Assembly: GCF_002355395.1 (NCBI RefSeq)
Contig: NZ_AP017315.1
Span: 1,798,001-1,862,000, forward strand
Length of the DNA stretch: 64,000 nucleotides
Origin: Microcella alkaliphila
GTDB taxonomy: Bacteria > Actinomycetota > Actinomycetes > Actinomycetales > Microbacteriaceae
Reading direction: 5' to 3'
Shown here: positions 51,283 through 61,180 of the stretch, in pieces
How the letters are laid out: each line of letters opens with the position of its first letter
Position numbering within the stretch: position 1 is the stretch's first letter
Notes under the pieces: model-generated
Database searches by the model: none
Told to the model about the DNA's origin: nothing
What the model saw: the letters and a program-made list of their open reading frames with translations, nothing else
Program-made: the position numbers and the translations under genes

Positions 51283-52224
51283 TTACTGCGCGGGGTGCGT
51301 CACCACTGTAGCACCGAGCACATCGACGGCCAGCATGTGCAATTGCCAGGGCGTGGCGCGGTGCTTCTCGACGAGTTCGGCCGCTCGCAGCCGCTCGCCG
51401 GGGTCGGCACACAAGACGAGAATCGAGGGGCCGGCGCCCGACACCACCGCCGCGAAACCGGCCTGACGCAGCACCTGGATGAGCGCGTCGGTCTCGGGCA
51501 TCGCGGCCGCGCGATACGACTGGTGGAGGCGGTCTTCGGTCGCCGTGTGCAGTAGTTCGGGGCTCTGAATCAGCGCGGCGATCAGGAGCGCCGATCGGGA
51601 CACGTTGAAGATCGCGTCGGAGTGCGGCACCTGGGCGGGCTGGAGCGTGCGGGCCATCGCGGTGGACATGGTGGACGCTTCCGGAACGCACACGAGTGGT
51701 GACACGCCCCGGTGGACGGTTAAGCGCTTGTGCTGCGGTCCGCGCTCGCCCATCCACGCGATTGTGAGGCCGCCGAAGAGCGCGGGGGCCACGTTGTCGG
51801 GGTGACCTTCAAGTTCGGTGGCGCGAGCGAGCAGATCCTCCTCGTCGAGCTCGACGATTCCGTCGAGGAGGCCCTTGGCGGCCATCACGCCGCCCACGAT
51901 CGCGGCGCCGGACGACCCCATGCCGCGGCCGTGCGGGATCGCATTGTGCGCGACAAGCCGAAGCCCCGGCATCGTGATGCCGACGCGGTCGAACACGTGG
52001 GCGATCGATCGGACGACGAGGTTCGATTCGTCGGTTTCGACCGTGCCCTCCCCCACGCCGTGCACCTCAACGTGAGCGCCCGGCTCGGCGACGGCGGTCA
52101 CCTCGAGCTCGTCGTACACGCTGAGCGCCAGCCCGAGCGTGTCGAAGCCCGGCCCGAGGTTTGCCGTGGTGGCGGGCACGCGAACGCTGACCCGCCGGCC
52201 GACGAGCCGCGGGTCGAGGGTCAC
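51283..52224 (-). CDS. thrB: Homoserine kinase
   Basis: A 313-residue GHMP kinase that phosphorylates homoserine in threonine synthesis. Motifs: [21 protein letters not shown], the P-loop-like [34 protein letters not shown], and [12 protein letters not shown] near the C-terminus. The GTG overlaps the thrC stop by four bases, so hom-thrC-thrB are cotranslated, the standard actinobacterial order. Confidence 0.97.
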   Translation of the reverse strand: MTLDPRLVGRRVSVRVPATTANLGPGFDTLGLALSVYDELEVTAVAEPGAHVEVHGVGEGTVETDESNLVVRSIAHVFDRVGITMPGLRLVAHNAIPHGRGMGSSGAAIVGGVMAAKGLLDGIVELDEEDLLARATELEGHPDNVAPALFGGLTIAWMGERGPQHKRLTVHRGVSPLVCVPEASTMSTAMARTLQPAQVPHSDAIFNVSRSALLIAALIQSPELLHTATEDRLHQSYRAAAMPETDALIQVLRQAGFAAVVSGAGPSILVLCADPGERLRAAELVEKHRATPWQLHMLAVDVLGATVVTHPAQ

Positions 52225-53303
52225 ACCGGTGCTTTCTCGAGGCCGAGCACCGAGGCAACCTCGACCGTGTCGACGGGAACGACCGTCGGCTGCACGTCGA
52301 CGCCGTCAGGCCCGCGCAGGGCCCATTGGGGGTCCTTCAGTCCGTGACCCGTGACGGTGAGCACCACTGTGGAGCCCGCCGGAATGTGGCCGGCCTCCGC
52401 GCGCTCGAGCAGGCCGGCGACCGAAATGGCGCTGGCGGGCTCGACGAAGATGCCGACCTCTTGGCTCAGCATGCGGTGCGCGGCGAGAATTCCGGCGTCG
52501 TCGATGGCGCCGAAGTAGCCGTCGCTGTTGTCGCGGGCGGTGAGCGCAAGCTCCCACGAGGCCGGGTTACCGATCCGGATCGCGCTGGCGATCGTCTCGG
52601 GCTTCGTCACCGGCTCGCCGAGCACGATCGGGGCACTGCCCGCGGCCTGGAAGCCGAACATCCTCGGCAGCTTCGTCGTGACGCCCCGCGCCAACTCCTC
52701 GCTGTAACCGCGGTGGTAGGCGGTGTAGTTGCCGGCGTTGCCGACCGGCAAGATGTGGAAGTCGGGCGCATCGCCGAGCACCTCGACGACCTCGAATGCC
52801 GCGGTCTTCTGCCCTTCAATACGATCGGGGTTGACCGAGTTGACGAGGTGCACGGGGTAGTTCTTCGCCAGATCGCGCGCGATGTCGAGGCAGTCGTCGA
52901 AGTTGCCTTCGATCTGGATGATCTGGGCTTTGTGCGCGACGGCCTGGCTGAGCTTGCCCATCGCGATCTTGCCCTCGGGCACGAGCACCGCGGCCGCAAT
53001 CCCCGCGTGCGTGGCGTAGGCCGCAGCCGACGCCGAGGTGTTGCCCGTCGAGGCACAGATGACGGCCTTGGCGCCGTGTTCGACGGCCTTCGAAATCGCC
53101 ATCGTCATGCCGCGGTCTTTGAAGGACCCCGTCGGATTCATCCCCTCGTACTTCACGTACACGCGCGTGCCGGTGCGCTCGGAGAGGTAGCGCGCCGGGA
53201 TGAGGGGCGTGCCGCCCTCGCCGAGCGTGATGACGGGCGTCGCGTCGGAAACGTCGAGTCGGTCGGCGTACTCGTGCAGCACGCCCTTCCACTGGTGGGC
53301 CAC
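52221..53303 (-). CDS. thrC: Threonine synthase
   Basis: A 360-residue PLP enzyme that makes threonine from phosphohomoserine. PLP Lys in [28 protein letters not shown], the glycine-rich phosphate loop [10 protein letters not shown] and the C-terminal [13 protein letters not shown] are seen. It is the short actinobacterial form. The GTG start lies four bases after the hom stop, with GAAGGA upstream inside hom. Confidence 0.97.
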   Translation of the reverse strand: MAHQWKGVLHEYADRLDVSDATPVITLGEGGTPLIPARYLSERTGTRVYVKYEGMNPTGSFKDRGMTMAISKAVEHGAKAVICASTGNTSASAAAYATHAGIAAAVLVPEGKIAMGKLSQAVAHKAQIIQIEGNFDDCLDIARDLAKNYPVHLVNSVNPDRIEGQKTAAFEVVEVLGDAPDFHILPVGNAGNYTAYHRGYSEELARGVTTKLPRMFGFQAAGSAPIVLGEPVTKPETIASAIRIGNPASWELALTARDNSDGYFGAIDDAGILAAHRMLSQEVGIFVEPASAISVAGLLERAEAGHIPAGSTVVLTVTGHGLKDPQWALRGPDGVDVQPTVVPVDTVEVASVLGLEKAPV

Positions 53304-53307
53304 TAAA

Positions 53308-54627
53308 TTACAGTCCTTCTACTCGCAGCACGCTCGTCACAGAGTGGACGACGTCGTTGCCGGTCAGTGACGCCACGGTCGCGGCCAGGTCGGCCTCGGA
53401 CGCCTCATGGGTGCCGATCACCAGGGTAGCGGCGGGCTGGTCGCCCGCGTACCCGGCTCCGGCGGGGATGACGGTCTGCTCAAGGGTCTCGACAGACACG
53501 CCGTGTTCTTGGAAGATGCCCGCGATCGCGGCGAGAACGCCGGCGCGGTCGGCCACCTCGAGGGTGATCTGGTAGCGGGTGGTCACGGCGCTGATCGGCA
53601 GCACGGGGAGGTTCGCGTGCTGGGACTCGGCTACGCCGGGGCCCCCGACGACGTGGCGGCGGGCGGCGGAGACGACATCACCGAGTACGGCGGATGCGGT
53701 CTGAATTCCGCCCGCTCCGGCTCCGTAGAACATCAACGGCCCGGCGGCCTCGGCCTCGACGAAGACGGCGTTGTTGGCGCCGTGGACGGCCGCGAGCGGG
53801 TGGTCAACGGGGACGAGGGCGGGATGCACGCGCGCCGAGACTCCCCCGTTCTCGCCGTCCACGCGGTCGCAGATGGCGAGCAACTTCACGACGTAGCCAG
53901 CCTTACGGGCGGCGACGACCTGCTCGTGGCTGATGCTCGTGATGCCCTCGCGGTGCACCGATTCGAGCGGCACGCGTGTGTGGAAGGCGAGGCTCGCGAG
54001 GATCGCCGCCTTCTGCGCCGCGTCGTAGCCCTCGATGTCGGCGGTCGGGTCGGCCTCGGCGTAGCCGAGCTCCGTGGCGGTGGCGAGCGCCTCCTCCAGG
54101 CTTTCGCCGACCGTGTCCATGCGGTCGAGGATGAAGTTCGTGGTGCCGTTGACAATGCCGAGGATGCGCGTGACCCGGTCACCGGCGAGCGAATCACGCA
54201 GCGGCCGAATGATCGGAATGGCGCCGCCGACGGCCGCCTCGTAGTAGAGCTGCGCGCCCACCTGGGCGGCCGCGTCGAACAGCTCGGGGCCGTGGGTCGC
54301 CAAGAGCGCCTTGTTCGCGGTGATGACGTCGGCGCCGGCATTCAGCGCCTTCAGAATGAGGGTGCGCGCGGGCTCCAGCCCACCCATGAGCTCAATGACC
54401 ACGTCAGCGCCGACCACGAGCGATTCGGCGTCGGTGGTGAGCAGCTCGCGAGGGATCGCGGTGTCACGCGGTGCGTCGAGGTCGCGCACGGCGACACCGA
54501 CGAGCTCGAGGCCCGCGCCGATGCGGGAGGACAGTTCGGGGCCGTGCGTGAGCAGCTGGTCGGCGACCTGGGAGCCGACGCTGCCGGCTCCGAGGACGGC
54601 GACGCGAAGGTTGCGGTACGAGATCAC
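53308..54627 (-). CDS. hom: Homoserine dehydrogenase with C-terminal ACT domain
   Basis: A 439-residue enzyme reducing aspartate semialdehyde to homoserine. NAD(P) loop [14 protein letters not shown], catalytic region [33 protein letters not shown] and [19 protein letters not shown] are intact. An ACT domain (about 355-435, [30 protein letters not shown]) indicates feedback by threonine. The GTG start overlaps the lysA stop. Confidence 0.97.
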   Translation of the reverse strand: MISYRNLRVAVLGAGSVGSQVADQLLTHGPELSSRIGAGLELVGVAVRDLDAPRDTAIPRELLTTDAESLVVGADVVIELMGGLEPARTLILKALNAGADVITANKALLATHGPELFDAAAQVGAQLYYEAAVGGAIPIIRPLRDSLAGDRVTRILGIVNGTTNFILDRMDTVGESLEEALATATELGYAEADPTADIEGYDAAQKAAILASLAFHTRVPLESVHREGITSISHEQVVAARKAGYVVKLLAICDRVDGENGGVSARVHPALVPVDHPLAAVHGANNAVFVEAEAAGPLMFYGAGAGGIQTASAVLGDVVSAARRHVVGGPGVAESQHANLPVLPISAVTTRYQITLEVADRAGVLAAIAGIFQEHGVSVETLEQTVIPAGAGYAGDQPAATLVIGTHEASEADLAATVASLTGNDVVHSVTSVLRVEGL

Positions 54628-56069
54628 GAGTAGCGGGACCCTTCTGATCGGAGAACTTCGGTGGCTTCGGTGGCGCCGACGTCACGACGCAACAGTTCGG
54701 CGACGGACTCAGCCCGCACGATGAGGCGGGCCTCGCCCCGGGCAACGGCGACGACGGCCGGCCGGGTGAGGTAGTTGTAGCTGCTGGACAGCGAAAAGCA
54801 GTACGCCCCCGTGGCAGGCACGGCAACAAGGTCACCGCGGCGCACGTCGCCCGGCAGATAGTCGGCATCGACCACGATGTCTCCGCTCTCGCAGTGCTTG
54901 CCGGCGATGCGCACGAGTACGGGGTCGACGTCGGAGGCGCGCGACGCGAGCCGAACGGCGTAGTCGGCTCCGTACAGGGCGGGGCGGGCGTTGTCGCTCA
55001 TGCCCCCGTCGACGCTGACGTAGCGGCGCACCGCGAGTTCACCCGCGTTGGTCAGCACCTCGACGTCTTTGATGGCGCCCACTTCGTAGAGGGTCACGCC
55101 CGCTGGCCCGATGATGCTGCGTCCTGGCTCAATCGCGATCGCGGGGACGGGTATTCGCAGCTCTGCGCAGACCTCCGCAATCGTGTCGACGAGCCGGCTC
55201 AGCAGTTCCTCGATGTTGGCCGGCTCGTCCGCGGCCGTGTAGGCGATGCCGAATCCGCCGCCGAGGTTCACCTGCGGAACGGGCCCGTGCTCGAGCAGCC
55301 GAGCGTGCACGCTGAGCAGTCGCCGAGCCGCCTCGAGGAAACCGTCGGCAACGAGAATCTGCGAGCCGATGTGTGAGTGCAGCCCGAGAAACTCGAGAAC
55401 CCCCGCGTGCTCGCGGATACGCGCGACCGCACTGTCTGCCTGCGTCAGCGGCACGCCGAACTTCTGGTCTTCGCGCGCGGTCGCCAGGTACTCGTGGGTG
55501 TGCGCGTGAACTCCCGAGTTGATGCGCAGGCGAACGGGCTGCACGCGGCCGTGGCGTCTCGCGACCTCGGCGACACGGTCGATCTCCTCGACAGCGTCGA
55601 TCACGATCGCCCCGACGCCGGCGCCGACCGCCTTCTCGAGCTCGCGGTCCGACTTGTTGTTGCCGTGCAGCCCGATGCGAGCCGGGTCGATGCCCCCGGC
55701 GAGCGCCACGGCGAGTTCGCCGCCGCTCGCCGTATCGATGTTGAGGCCTTCACCGGCCATCCACTGGGCAACGGCGGTCGAGAGAAACGCCTTACCCGCG
55801 TAGTAGACGACACCAGAGGTGCCGGCGCGGGCGGTGGCCGTCTCGAGAGCGCGACGGATCCGGCGGGCGCGCGCGCGAGCATCCGTCTCGTCGATCACGT
55901 AGAGAGGGGTGCCGTAGTCGGCGGCCAGCCGACTGGCGCGCACGCCGCCGATCTCGAGTTCTCCGCGTTCCCCGCCGCGCCGCGCACTCGCCGGCCACAG
56001 CTGCGGCGCCAGCGCATTGCCGTCGGCGGGGCGCTCGAGCCAGGCGGGGGCGAGCGGGTGGGCAGACAC
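54624..56069 (-). CDS. lysA: Diaminopimelate decarboxylase
   Basis: A 481-residue PLP enzyme for the last step of lysine synthesis. It has PLP Lys in VYYAGKAFLS, HSHIGSQI, GGGFGIAY, EPGRSIIGPAG, the active-site Cys in GKHCESGDI and the final substrate Tyr region. The N-terminal 40 residues (APAWLERPADGNALAPQLWP) are the actinobacterial extension. The GTG at 56069 has TGAGG upstream. It heads lysA-hom-thrC-thrB, with argS-DUF2993 before it. Confidence 0.97.
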   Translation of the reverse strand: MSAHPLAPAWLERPADGNALAPQLWPASARRGGERGELEIGGVRASRLAADYGTPLYVIDETDARARARRIRRALETATARAGTSGVVYYAGKAFLSTAVAQWMAGEGLNIDTASGGELAVALAGGIDPARIGLHGNNKSDRELEKAVGAGVGAIVIDAVEEIDRVAEVARRHGRVQPVRLRINSGVHAHTHEYLATAREDQKFGVPLTQADSAVARIREHAGVLEFLGLHSHIGSQILVADGFLEAARRLLSVHARLLEHGPVPQVNLGGGFGIAYTAADEPANIEELLSRLVDTIAEVCAELRIPVPAIAIEPGRSIIGPAGVTLYEVGAIKDVEVLTNAGELAVRRYVSVDGGMSDNARPALYGADYAVRLASRASDVDPVLVRIAGKHCESGDIVVDADYLPGDVRRGDLVAVPATGAYCFSLSSSYNYLTRPAVVAVARGEARLIVRAESVAELLRRDVGATEATEVLRSEGSRYS

Positions 56070-56171
56070 GAAGAACCTCAGGGGGGTCGATGCGGAGTGA
56101 GCGCGGTCTCACCGGGATCGCCGGGGCCGTCGCCTGAGTCTACCGAGCCTCGTATGCCGACTCGGCGCACC

Positions 56172-56936
56172 TCAGGGGCAGCTGCCGCGTTCGACGAGGT
56201 CGTCGCCGCCGAGCGCCACATTCTCGCCCGACACGATCACGACGAGTTCGCGGTCGAGAACGTCGACGCGCTGCTCGGTCAGCCCGACGGGGAGCGCCTC
56301 GGCGATGCAGATGTCGCGGGGAGCGAGCAGCGGGTCGACGATGGGGTCGATGAACCCGCCGAACTGGCCGCGCAGCTCGGCGAGTTCGACACGGGCACCG
56401 TTCAGGGCGAGGCTGGACGGCGCGAGCGACACGATGCCGCGCTCGATCGACGGCGCGACGCCGGCTGCCAGCTCGAAGCCGAGACCGAAGACGTCGAAGC
56501 CGGTCACGAGCACCACCTCGCCGTCGACCAACTGGATGTCGCGCACGACCGCCTGACCGAGGGCTCCGAGCAGGCGCGACACGTCGCTCTCGGCGATGCG
56601 GACGGTCGCCTCGACGCGGTCGCTCGGCTGGCGTGCGTCGAGCGCCACACCCTCCGCGATGAGCTCCACGTCGGCCCTGATGCTGCCTGCCCCCACCCCG
56701 GGAATCTCGGCGCGCACGCGGTCGAGGCGCCCCTGAGCGAGCTGCAGGAGAACGATCGGACCATCGACAGAGGCCGTGAGTGGGTCGTCGGCGTCGAGCG
56801 CAAAGGCTTGCCGAAGTTCTGCGTCGACGCGGTCGGCGACGATCGAGCGGGCGACGAGTTCGGCAGCAACGAGCAGCACACCGAGGACGACGACGGCGAC
56901 CAGGCCGCCGATGAGGGCTTTCGCGCGCCGCGACAC
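56172..56936 (-). CDS. DUF2993 membrane-anchored lipid-binding protein (LmeA-like)
   Basis: A 254-residue protein with a basic N-terminus, one membrane helix (about 8-31) and a DUF2993 domain outside (about 33-250), whose LmeA-like members bind lipids of the tubular lipid-binding fold and take part in cell-envelope lipoglycan maturation in mycobacteria. No catalytic residues are expected. The GTG start lies four bases after the argS stop, so it is on the argS transcript. Function here is inferred. Confidence 0.8.
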   Translation of the reverse strand: MSRRAKALIGGLVAVVVLGVLLVAAELVARSIVADRVDAELRQAFALDADDPLTASVDGPIVLLQLAQGRLDRVRAEIPGVGAGSIRADVELIAEGVALDARQPSDRVEATVRIAESDVSRLLGALGQAVVRDIQLVDGEVVLVTGFDVFGLGFELAAGVAPSIERGIVSLAPSSLALNGARVELAELRGQFGGFIDPIVDPLLAPRDICIAEALPVGLTEQRVDVLDRELVVIVSGENVALGGDDLVERGSCP

Positions 56937-56940
56937 CGCG

Positions 56941-58599
56941 CTACATCCGCTCGGGGGCGGACACGCCGATCAGGTCAAGACCCGTGCGCAGCACCTGGCC
57001 GGTGGCGTCGCTCAAGTGCAGGCGCGCCCGGTGGACAGACTCGATCGGGTCGTCGCCCTGCGGCGTGACCCGGCAGGTGTCATACCACCTGTGGTACGCC
57101 GCCGCGAGCTGCTCGAGGTAGCGGGCGACCCGGTGGGGTTCGCGCAGCTCTGCTGACTGTGCGACGACGCGCGGGAACTCCGCGAGCACCCCGATCAGCA
57201 CGCTTTCGGTCTCGTCGGTCAGGGTCGCGGCGTCGAAGTCGACGCGCTCGACGCCCGACTGGGCGGCGTTGCGCGCGACCTGGTGGGTGCGAGCGTGGGC
57301 GTACTGCACGTAGAACACCGGGTTGTCGTTGCTGCGCTTCTGCAGAACGTCGAGGTCGATGTCGACGTTCGAGTCGCTCGACGAGCGCACGAGCGCGTAT
57401 CGGGCCGCGTCCACTCCGACGGAATCGACCAGGTCCTCGAGCGTGACGACCGTGCCGGCGCGCTTCGACATGCGAACCGGCCGACCGTCCTTCACGAGGT
57501 TCACCATTTGGCCGATCATGATCTGCAGGTTGACGCCCGGCTCGTCGCCGAAAGCGGCGCACATCGCCATCAGGCGCTGCACGTACCCGTGGTGGTCGGC
57601 GCCGAGCATGATGATGCATCGGTCGAAGCCGCGTTCGCGCTTGTTCAGGTAGTACGCGAGGTCTCCGGAGATGTAGGCGGGCGCCCCGTCGGACTTGATG
57701 ATCACCCGGTCCTTGTCGTCCCCGAATTCGGTGCTGCGCAGCCAGACGGCGCCGTCGGCGTCGAACACGTGCCCGAGCTCGCGGAGACGCGCGACCGCGC
57801 GCTCCACGGCACCGCCCTCGTGCAGAGAGTTCTCGTGGAAGTACACATCGAAGTGCACACCGAAGTCCGCGAGGCTCTTCTTGATGTCCTCGAACATCAG
57901 CTCGACGCCGACCGCCCGGAAGATCTCTTGCCGCTCCGCGCCGACCGCATCGGCGACGTCCGGGCGCACGCTGCGGACGCGCCGCGCGATGTCGCCGATG
58001 TAGGCACCCCCGTAACCGTCCTCCGGAGCCGGCTCGCCCGCATCCGCCGCCGCGAGGCTCCGCGCGAAACGGTCGATCTGAGCGCCGTGGTCGTTGAAGT
58101 AATACTCGCGGGTCACCGCGGCGCCGGCGTGACCCAGGATGCGGGCGAGCGAGTCTCCCACCGCCGCCCAACGCGTGCCGCCGAGGTGGATCGGCCCGGT
58201 CGGGTTTGCCGACACGAATTCGAGGTTGATCGACTGGCCGGCGAGCGTCTCGCTCGTCCCATAACGCTCGCCCTGCTCGAGGATCGTCGAGACGAGTGAA
58301 CCCGCCGCGGCGGCGTCGAGGCGAATGTTCAAGAAGCCGGGGCCGGCGATCTCGACTGACGCGATTCCGTCGACACCCGCGAGGCCCGACTGCAGGTCGG
58401 CAGCGAGCTCGCGCGGGGGCACCCCGACGCGCTTCGCGAGCTTCAGCGCGACACTCGTCGCCCAGTCACCGTGATCGCGGTTGCGGGGCCGCTCGAGAGC
58501 GATGTCGTCGAGCGTCACACTCGCCGCATCCACCCCGCGTCGCTCGAGCGCCGAGGTGACGACGGCGAGCAGGGATTCGGCGAGCTGAGCGGGTTCCAC
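56941..58599 (-). CDS. argS: Arginyl-tRNA synthetase
   Basis: A 552-residue class I synthetase. The HIGH motif reads HLGG in [20 protein letters not shown], the KMSK motif is intact in [18 protein letters not shown], and an N-terminal Add-1 domain and C-terminal anticodon-binding (DALR) domain with [13 protein letters not shown] are present. The GTG at 58599 was chosen over a longer frame; AGGA or a TAGGAT hexamer lies eight bases upstream. A tRNA-Arg gene is only 0.8 kb away. Confidence 0.96.
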   Translation of the reverse strand: MEPAQLAESLLAVVTSALERRGVDAASVTLDDIALERPRNRDHGDWATSVALKLAKRVGVPPRELAADLQSGLAGVDGIASVEIAGPGFLNIRLDAAAAGSLVSTILEQGERYGTSETLAGQSINLEFVSANPTGPIHLGGTRWAAVGDSLARILGHAGAAVTREYYFNDHGAQIDRFARSLAAADAGEPAPEDGYGGAYIGDIARRVRSVRPDVADAVGAERQEIFRAVGVELMFEDIKKSLADFGVHFDVYFHENSLHEGGAVERAVARLRELGHVFDADGAVWLRSTEFGDDKDRVIIKSDGAPAYISGDLAYYLNKRERGFDRCIIMLGADHHGYVQRLMAMCAAFGDEPGVNLQIMIGQMVNLVKDGRPVRMSKRAGTVVTLEDLVDSVGVDAARYALVRSSSDSNVDIDLDVLQKRSNDNPVFYVQYAHARTHQVARNAAQSGVERVDFDAATLTDETESVLIGVLAEFPRVVAQSAELREPHRVARYLEQLAAAYHRWYDTCRVTPQGDDPIESVHRARLHLSDATGQVLRTGLDLIGVSAPERM

Positions 58600-58663
58600 G
58601 GTGGACGATCCTATCGGGCGCGCCTCGACCCACCGCGCCGCGATCGGGGCCAGAATGGGCGGC

Positions 58664-59344
58664 ATGACGGGGGTCAGGGGGATGCACGTGGCTGCGGCCA
58701 TCATCACGGTCGCGCTCATCGCGGGGTGCGCGGCGGACGAGCCGGGGGCCGCGCCGGAACCGAGCGCGAGCATCCCGCCGTCGGCGAGCCCGAGCGCGGC
58801 ACCGAGCGCGAGCCCTGAACCCGACGACGCGGACGGGCCCGACGAACCCGACGCCACAGCAAGCCCCACGCCGTCGCGCACGGCCTCCCCCAGCCCGTCT
58901 CCCACGGCGACCCCGACGGCGCTCACCGGCATTCGCCTGCAGATTGCCTGTGACCGGCTGCTCACCCCGCAAGACGTCTACGACTACAACCCGAACATCG
59001 GCGCCGACCCCGGCTACCGGGTGCGCGCCGGCAGCGGCCCCGCCCGCGCCGTCGAACTCTCGGGCACCGCCTGCGGCTGGCTCAACCAGACGAGCACGCA
59101 GACCTACTCGATCGGTGTCGCGCGCTTCGACAGCGCGAACCTGCAACGCGTGAAGTCCGCCGCCGCATCGGCGGGCGGAACGACACGCGGGCTCGGCATG
59201 GAGGGGTACTACCGAACCGAAGCGGGGCTCGGCGTCGTCGAGGCCTTCACCGGGTCGTACTGGATCACGGCCGAGTCGAGCGCCTTCCTCGAGCCCGCCG
59301 ACGTCGCTCCCCTGCTCGAGGCAATCCGCCGCAACCTGCCATAG
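58664..59344 (+). CDS. Putative lipoprotein with Ser/Pro-rich linker
   Basis: A 226-residue exported protein. The signal peptide ends at lipobox IAGC (Cys about 18 residues after the start chosen). Then comes a low-complexity stretch of Ser, Pro, Ala, Asp and Thr (about 20-85), a wall-spanning linker, and a compact C-terminal domain of about 140 residues with two Cys (QIACDRLL and GTACGWLNQ) that may pair. Start codons at 58655, 58664 and 58682 are all possible. I do not recognise the family; it is divergent from argS. Confidence 0.72.
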   Translation: MTGVRGMHVAAAIITVALIAGCAADEPGAAPEPSASIPPSASPSAAPSASPEPDDADGPDEPDATASPTPSRTASPSPSPTATPTALTGIRLQIACDRLLTPQDVYDYNPNIGADPGYRVRAGSGPARAVELSGTACGWLNQTSTQTYSIGVARFDSANLQRVKSAAASAGGTTRGLGMEGYYRTEAGLGVVEAFTGSYWITAESSAFLEPADVAPLLEAIRRNLP

Positions 59345-59375
59345 GCGGGTGGCCAGACGTACCCCCGTGACCCGC

Positions 59376-59381
59376 TAGGCT
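59376..59381 (+). promoter_or_regulatory. Predicted -10 of the tRNA-Arg gene
   Basis: TAGGCT lies seven bases before the first base of the tRNA, as expected for a start close to the mature 5' end. Confidence 0.45.
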
Positions 59382-59388
59382 GAACCAC

Positions 59389-59461
59389 GCCTCCGTAGCT
59401 CAGGGGATAGAGCATCAGTTTCCGGTACTGAGGGTCGCAGGTTCGAATCCTGTCGGGGGCG
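59389..59461 (+). tRNA. tRNA-Arg, anticodon CCG
   Basis: A complete 73-base cloverleaf: acceptor arm GCCTCCG with CGGGGGC (one G-U pair), D arm GCTC/GAGC, anticodon stem TCAGT/ACTGA with the loop TTCCGGT giving anticodon CCG (reads CGG), T arm GCAGG/CCTGT with loop TTCGAAT, and discriminator G. CCA is not encoded and must be added enzymatically. Confidence 0.96.
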
Positions 59462-59465
59462 CGAG

Positions 59466-59942
59466 TTACCTGCCGCGGTTGGCGCGGCGCACCGGCTTCG
59501 GCGCCTTGCCGCCGAGGTACGAGCGGGCCGAGTCGACCGTGAAGCCCTGGCGCAGGGCCTGGCGCCCGATCAGCATGCGGAAGCCCATTGCGTCGCGGTT
59601 GGTGAGCGTGACCTCCGCCGCGAACGTGCGCTCGAGCATCCGAATCGTCATGAGCACCACGATGCGCTCCTCCGCGTGCCCCGACGACGAGCGCACGCGC
59701 CGCCGGTCGTGCACGGGCAGCTCAACCGTCACGGAGTCGTCGCGCGACTCTTGCCAGGGATGCACGTCGAAGCGCACCCAGTCGGCGCCGTCGCGGGTGA
59801 ACTCCTCGCAGCGGAACACGTGCAGTGATGAGGTGCGGGCGCCGGTGTCGAGCTTCGCCTTGATCCACGGCACGGGCACCTCGGGCAAGCAAACCCACTC
59901 GCGCCACCCCGCCGGGATGCTTGAATGGGTCGCTCTGGCCAC
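59466..59942 (-). CDS. RimB-like aspartic-protease-fold protein (pfam05618)
   Basis: A 158-residue protein of the RimK-associated protease group, with the retropepsin-like motif KAKLDTGARTSSLH (Asp at about 32), then RRRVRSSSG and TNRDAMGFRMLIGRQALR typical of the family. In Pseudomonas the relative RimB removes glutamates added to ribosomal protein S6. Here it is divergent from a RimK-like ligase gene, 25 bp apart, supporting a writer-eraser pair. The GTG at 59942 may start a leaderless message. The stop lies four bases after the tRNA. Confidence 0.85.
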   Translation of the reverse strand: MARATHSSIPAGWREWVCLPEVPVPWIKAKLDTGARTSSLHVFRCEEFTRDGADWVRFDVHPWQESRDDSVTVELPVHDRRRVRSSSGHAEERIVVLMTIRMLERTFAAEVTLTNRDAMGFRMLIGRQALRQGFTVDSARSYLGGKAPKPVRRANRGR

Positions 59943-59967
59943 CTCGCCATCATGTCAGGACGGAACC

Positions 59968-61155
59968 GTGAAACTCGCCATCCTCTCCCGTGCGCCGCAC
60001 GCCTACTCGACGCAGCGACTGCGGGCCGCCGCGCTCGACCGGGGCCACGACGTGAAGGTGTTGAACACGCTGAAGTTCGCGATCGATCTCTCGAGCGATG
60101 AACCCGACCTGCAGTTTCGGGGGAAGCCTTTGTCGAGCTACGACGCCGTGCTCCCCCGCATCGGCAGCTCCATCACGTACTTCGGCACGGCCGTCGTGCG
60201 GCAGTTCGAGCAGATGGACGTCTACACGCCGAACACCGCCAACGGCATCATGAACGCCCGCGACAAGCTGCGGGCGACGCAGATTCTGTCTCGACACAAC
60301 ATCGGGATGCCCGCCACCGCTTTCGTGCGCAACCGCGCGGACGTGCGCCCCGCGATCGAGCGAGTGGGTGGCGCCCCGGTCGTCATCAAGCTGCTGGAGG
60401 GCACCCAGGGGATCGGCGTGATTCTCGCCCCCCAGGTGAAGGTCGCCGAGGCGATCATCGAGACGCTGCACTCAACAAACCAGAACGTGCTGATTCAGAG
60501 CTTCATCTCGGAGAGTCGGGGCCGCGACATCCGAGCGCTCGTCATCGGCGACCGCGTAGTCGCGGCGATGCGTCGTACGGCGGCGGGCGACGAGTTCCGC
60601 TCGAACGTGCACCGCGGCGGCAGCGTCGAGGCCGTCGAGCTCAGCCCTGAGTATGAGCGCGCCGCCGTGCGCAGTGCCCAGATCATGGGACTGCGCGTCG
60701 CCGGCGTCGACATGCTCGAGGGCAACGATGGCCCTCTCGTGATGGAGGTCAATTCCTCGCCGGGACTCCAGGGAATCGAAGCGGCGACGAAGTTGGATGT
60801 CGCGGGCGCCATCATCGACTACATCTCGGGCGAGGTCGCCTTCCCCGACATCGACGTGCGCCAGCGGCTGAGCGTGTCGACGGGCTACGGCGTCGCCGAG
60901 CTGCACGTGCACGCGGGCGCCGACATCGTCGGCAAGAGCCTCGGCGACTCGGGCCTGCTCGAGCGCGACATCACGGTGCTCACGATCAATCGCGGGATCA
61001 GCGTGATCCCGAACCCGAAGCGCAGCCAGGTGCTCGAGGCCGAAGATCGACTGCTGTGTTTCGGCAAGATGGACGAGATGCGCTCGATGATTCCGACGCG
61101 CCGGCGCAGAGCAAAAGTGCGGCGCCTTCCGAAGCAAGCGCGCCTCGAGAACTAG
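59968..61155 (+). CDS. rimK: RimK-family ATP-grasp ligase with C-terminal RCK_C/TrkA_C domain
   Basis: A 395-residue protein. Residues 1-285 match RimK, the ATP-grasp enzyme that adds glutamate to the C-terminus of ribosomal protein S6: KLAILSRAPHAYSTQRL, YDAVLPRIGSSITYFG, GGAPVVIKLLEGTQGIGVIL and VDMLEGNDGPLVMEVNSSPGL are seen. About 90 extra residues (305-380, GYGVAELHVHAGADIVGKSL then RSQVLEAEDRLLCFG) form a TrkA_C-type fold that in K+ channels binds nucleotides such as c-di-AMP. E. coli RimK is 300 residues and has no such domain. The GTG start has AGGA eight bases upstream. Confidence 0.9.
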   Translation: MKLAILSRAPHAYSTQRLRAAALDRGHDVKVLNTLKFAIDLSSDEPDLQFRGKPLSSYDAVLPRIGSSITYFGTAVVRQFEQMDVYTPNTANGIMNARDKLRATQILSRHNIGMPATAFVRNRADVRPAIERVGGAPVVIKLLEGTQGIGVILAPQVKVAEAIIETLHSTNQNVLIQSFISESRGRDIRALVIGDRVVAAMRRTAAGDEFRSNVHRGGSVEAVELSPEYERAAVRSAQIMGLRVAGVDMLEGNDGPLVMEVNSSPGLQGIEAATKLDVAGAIIDYISGEVAFPDIDVRQRLSVSTGYGVAELHVHAGADIVGKSLGDSGLLERDITVLTINRGISVIPNPKRSQVLEAEDRLLCFGKMDEMRSMIPTRRRRAKVRRLPKQARLEN

Positions 61156-61180
61156 CCCCGAGCATCCGCGTCGCGTCCGT

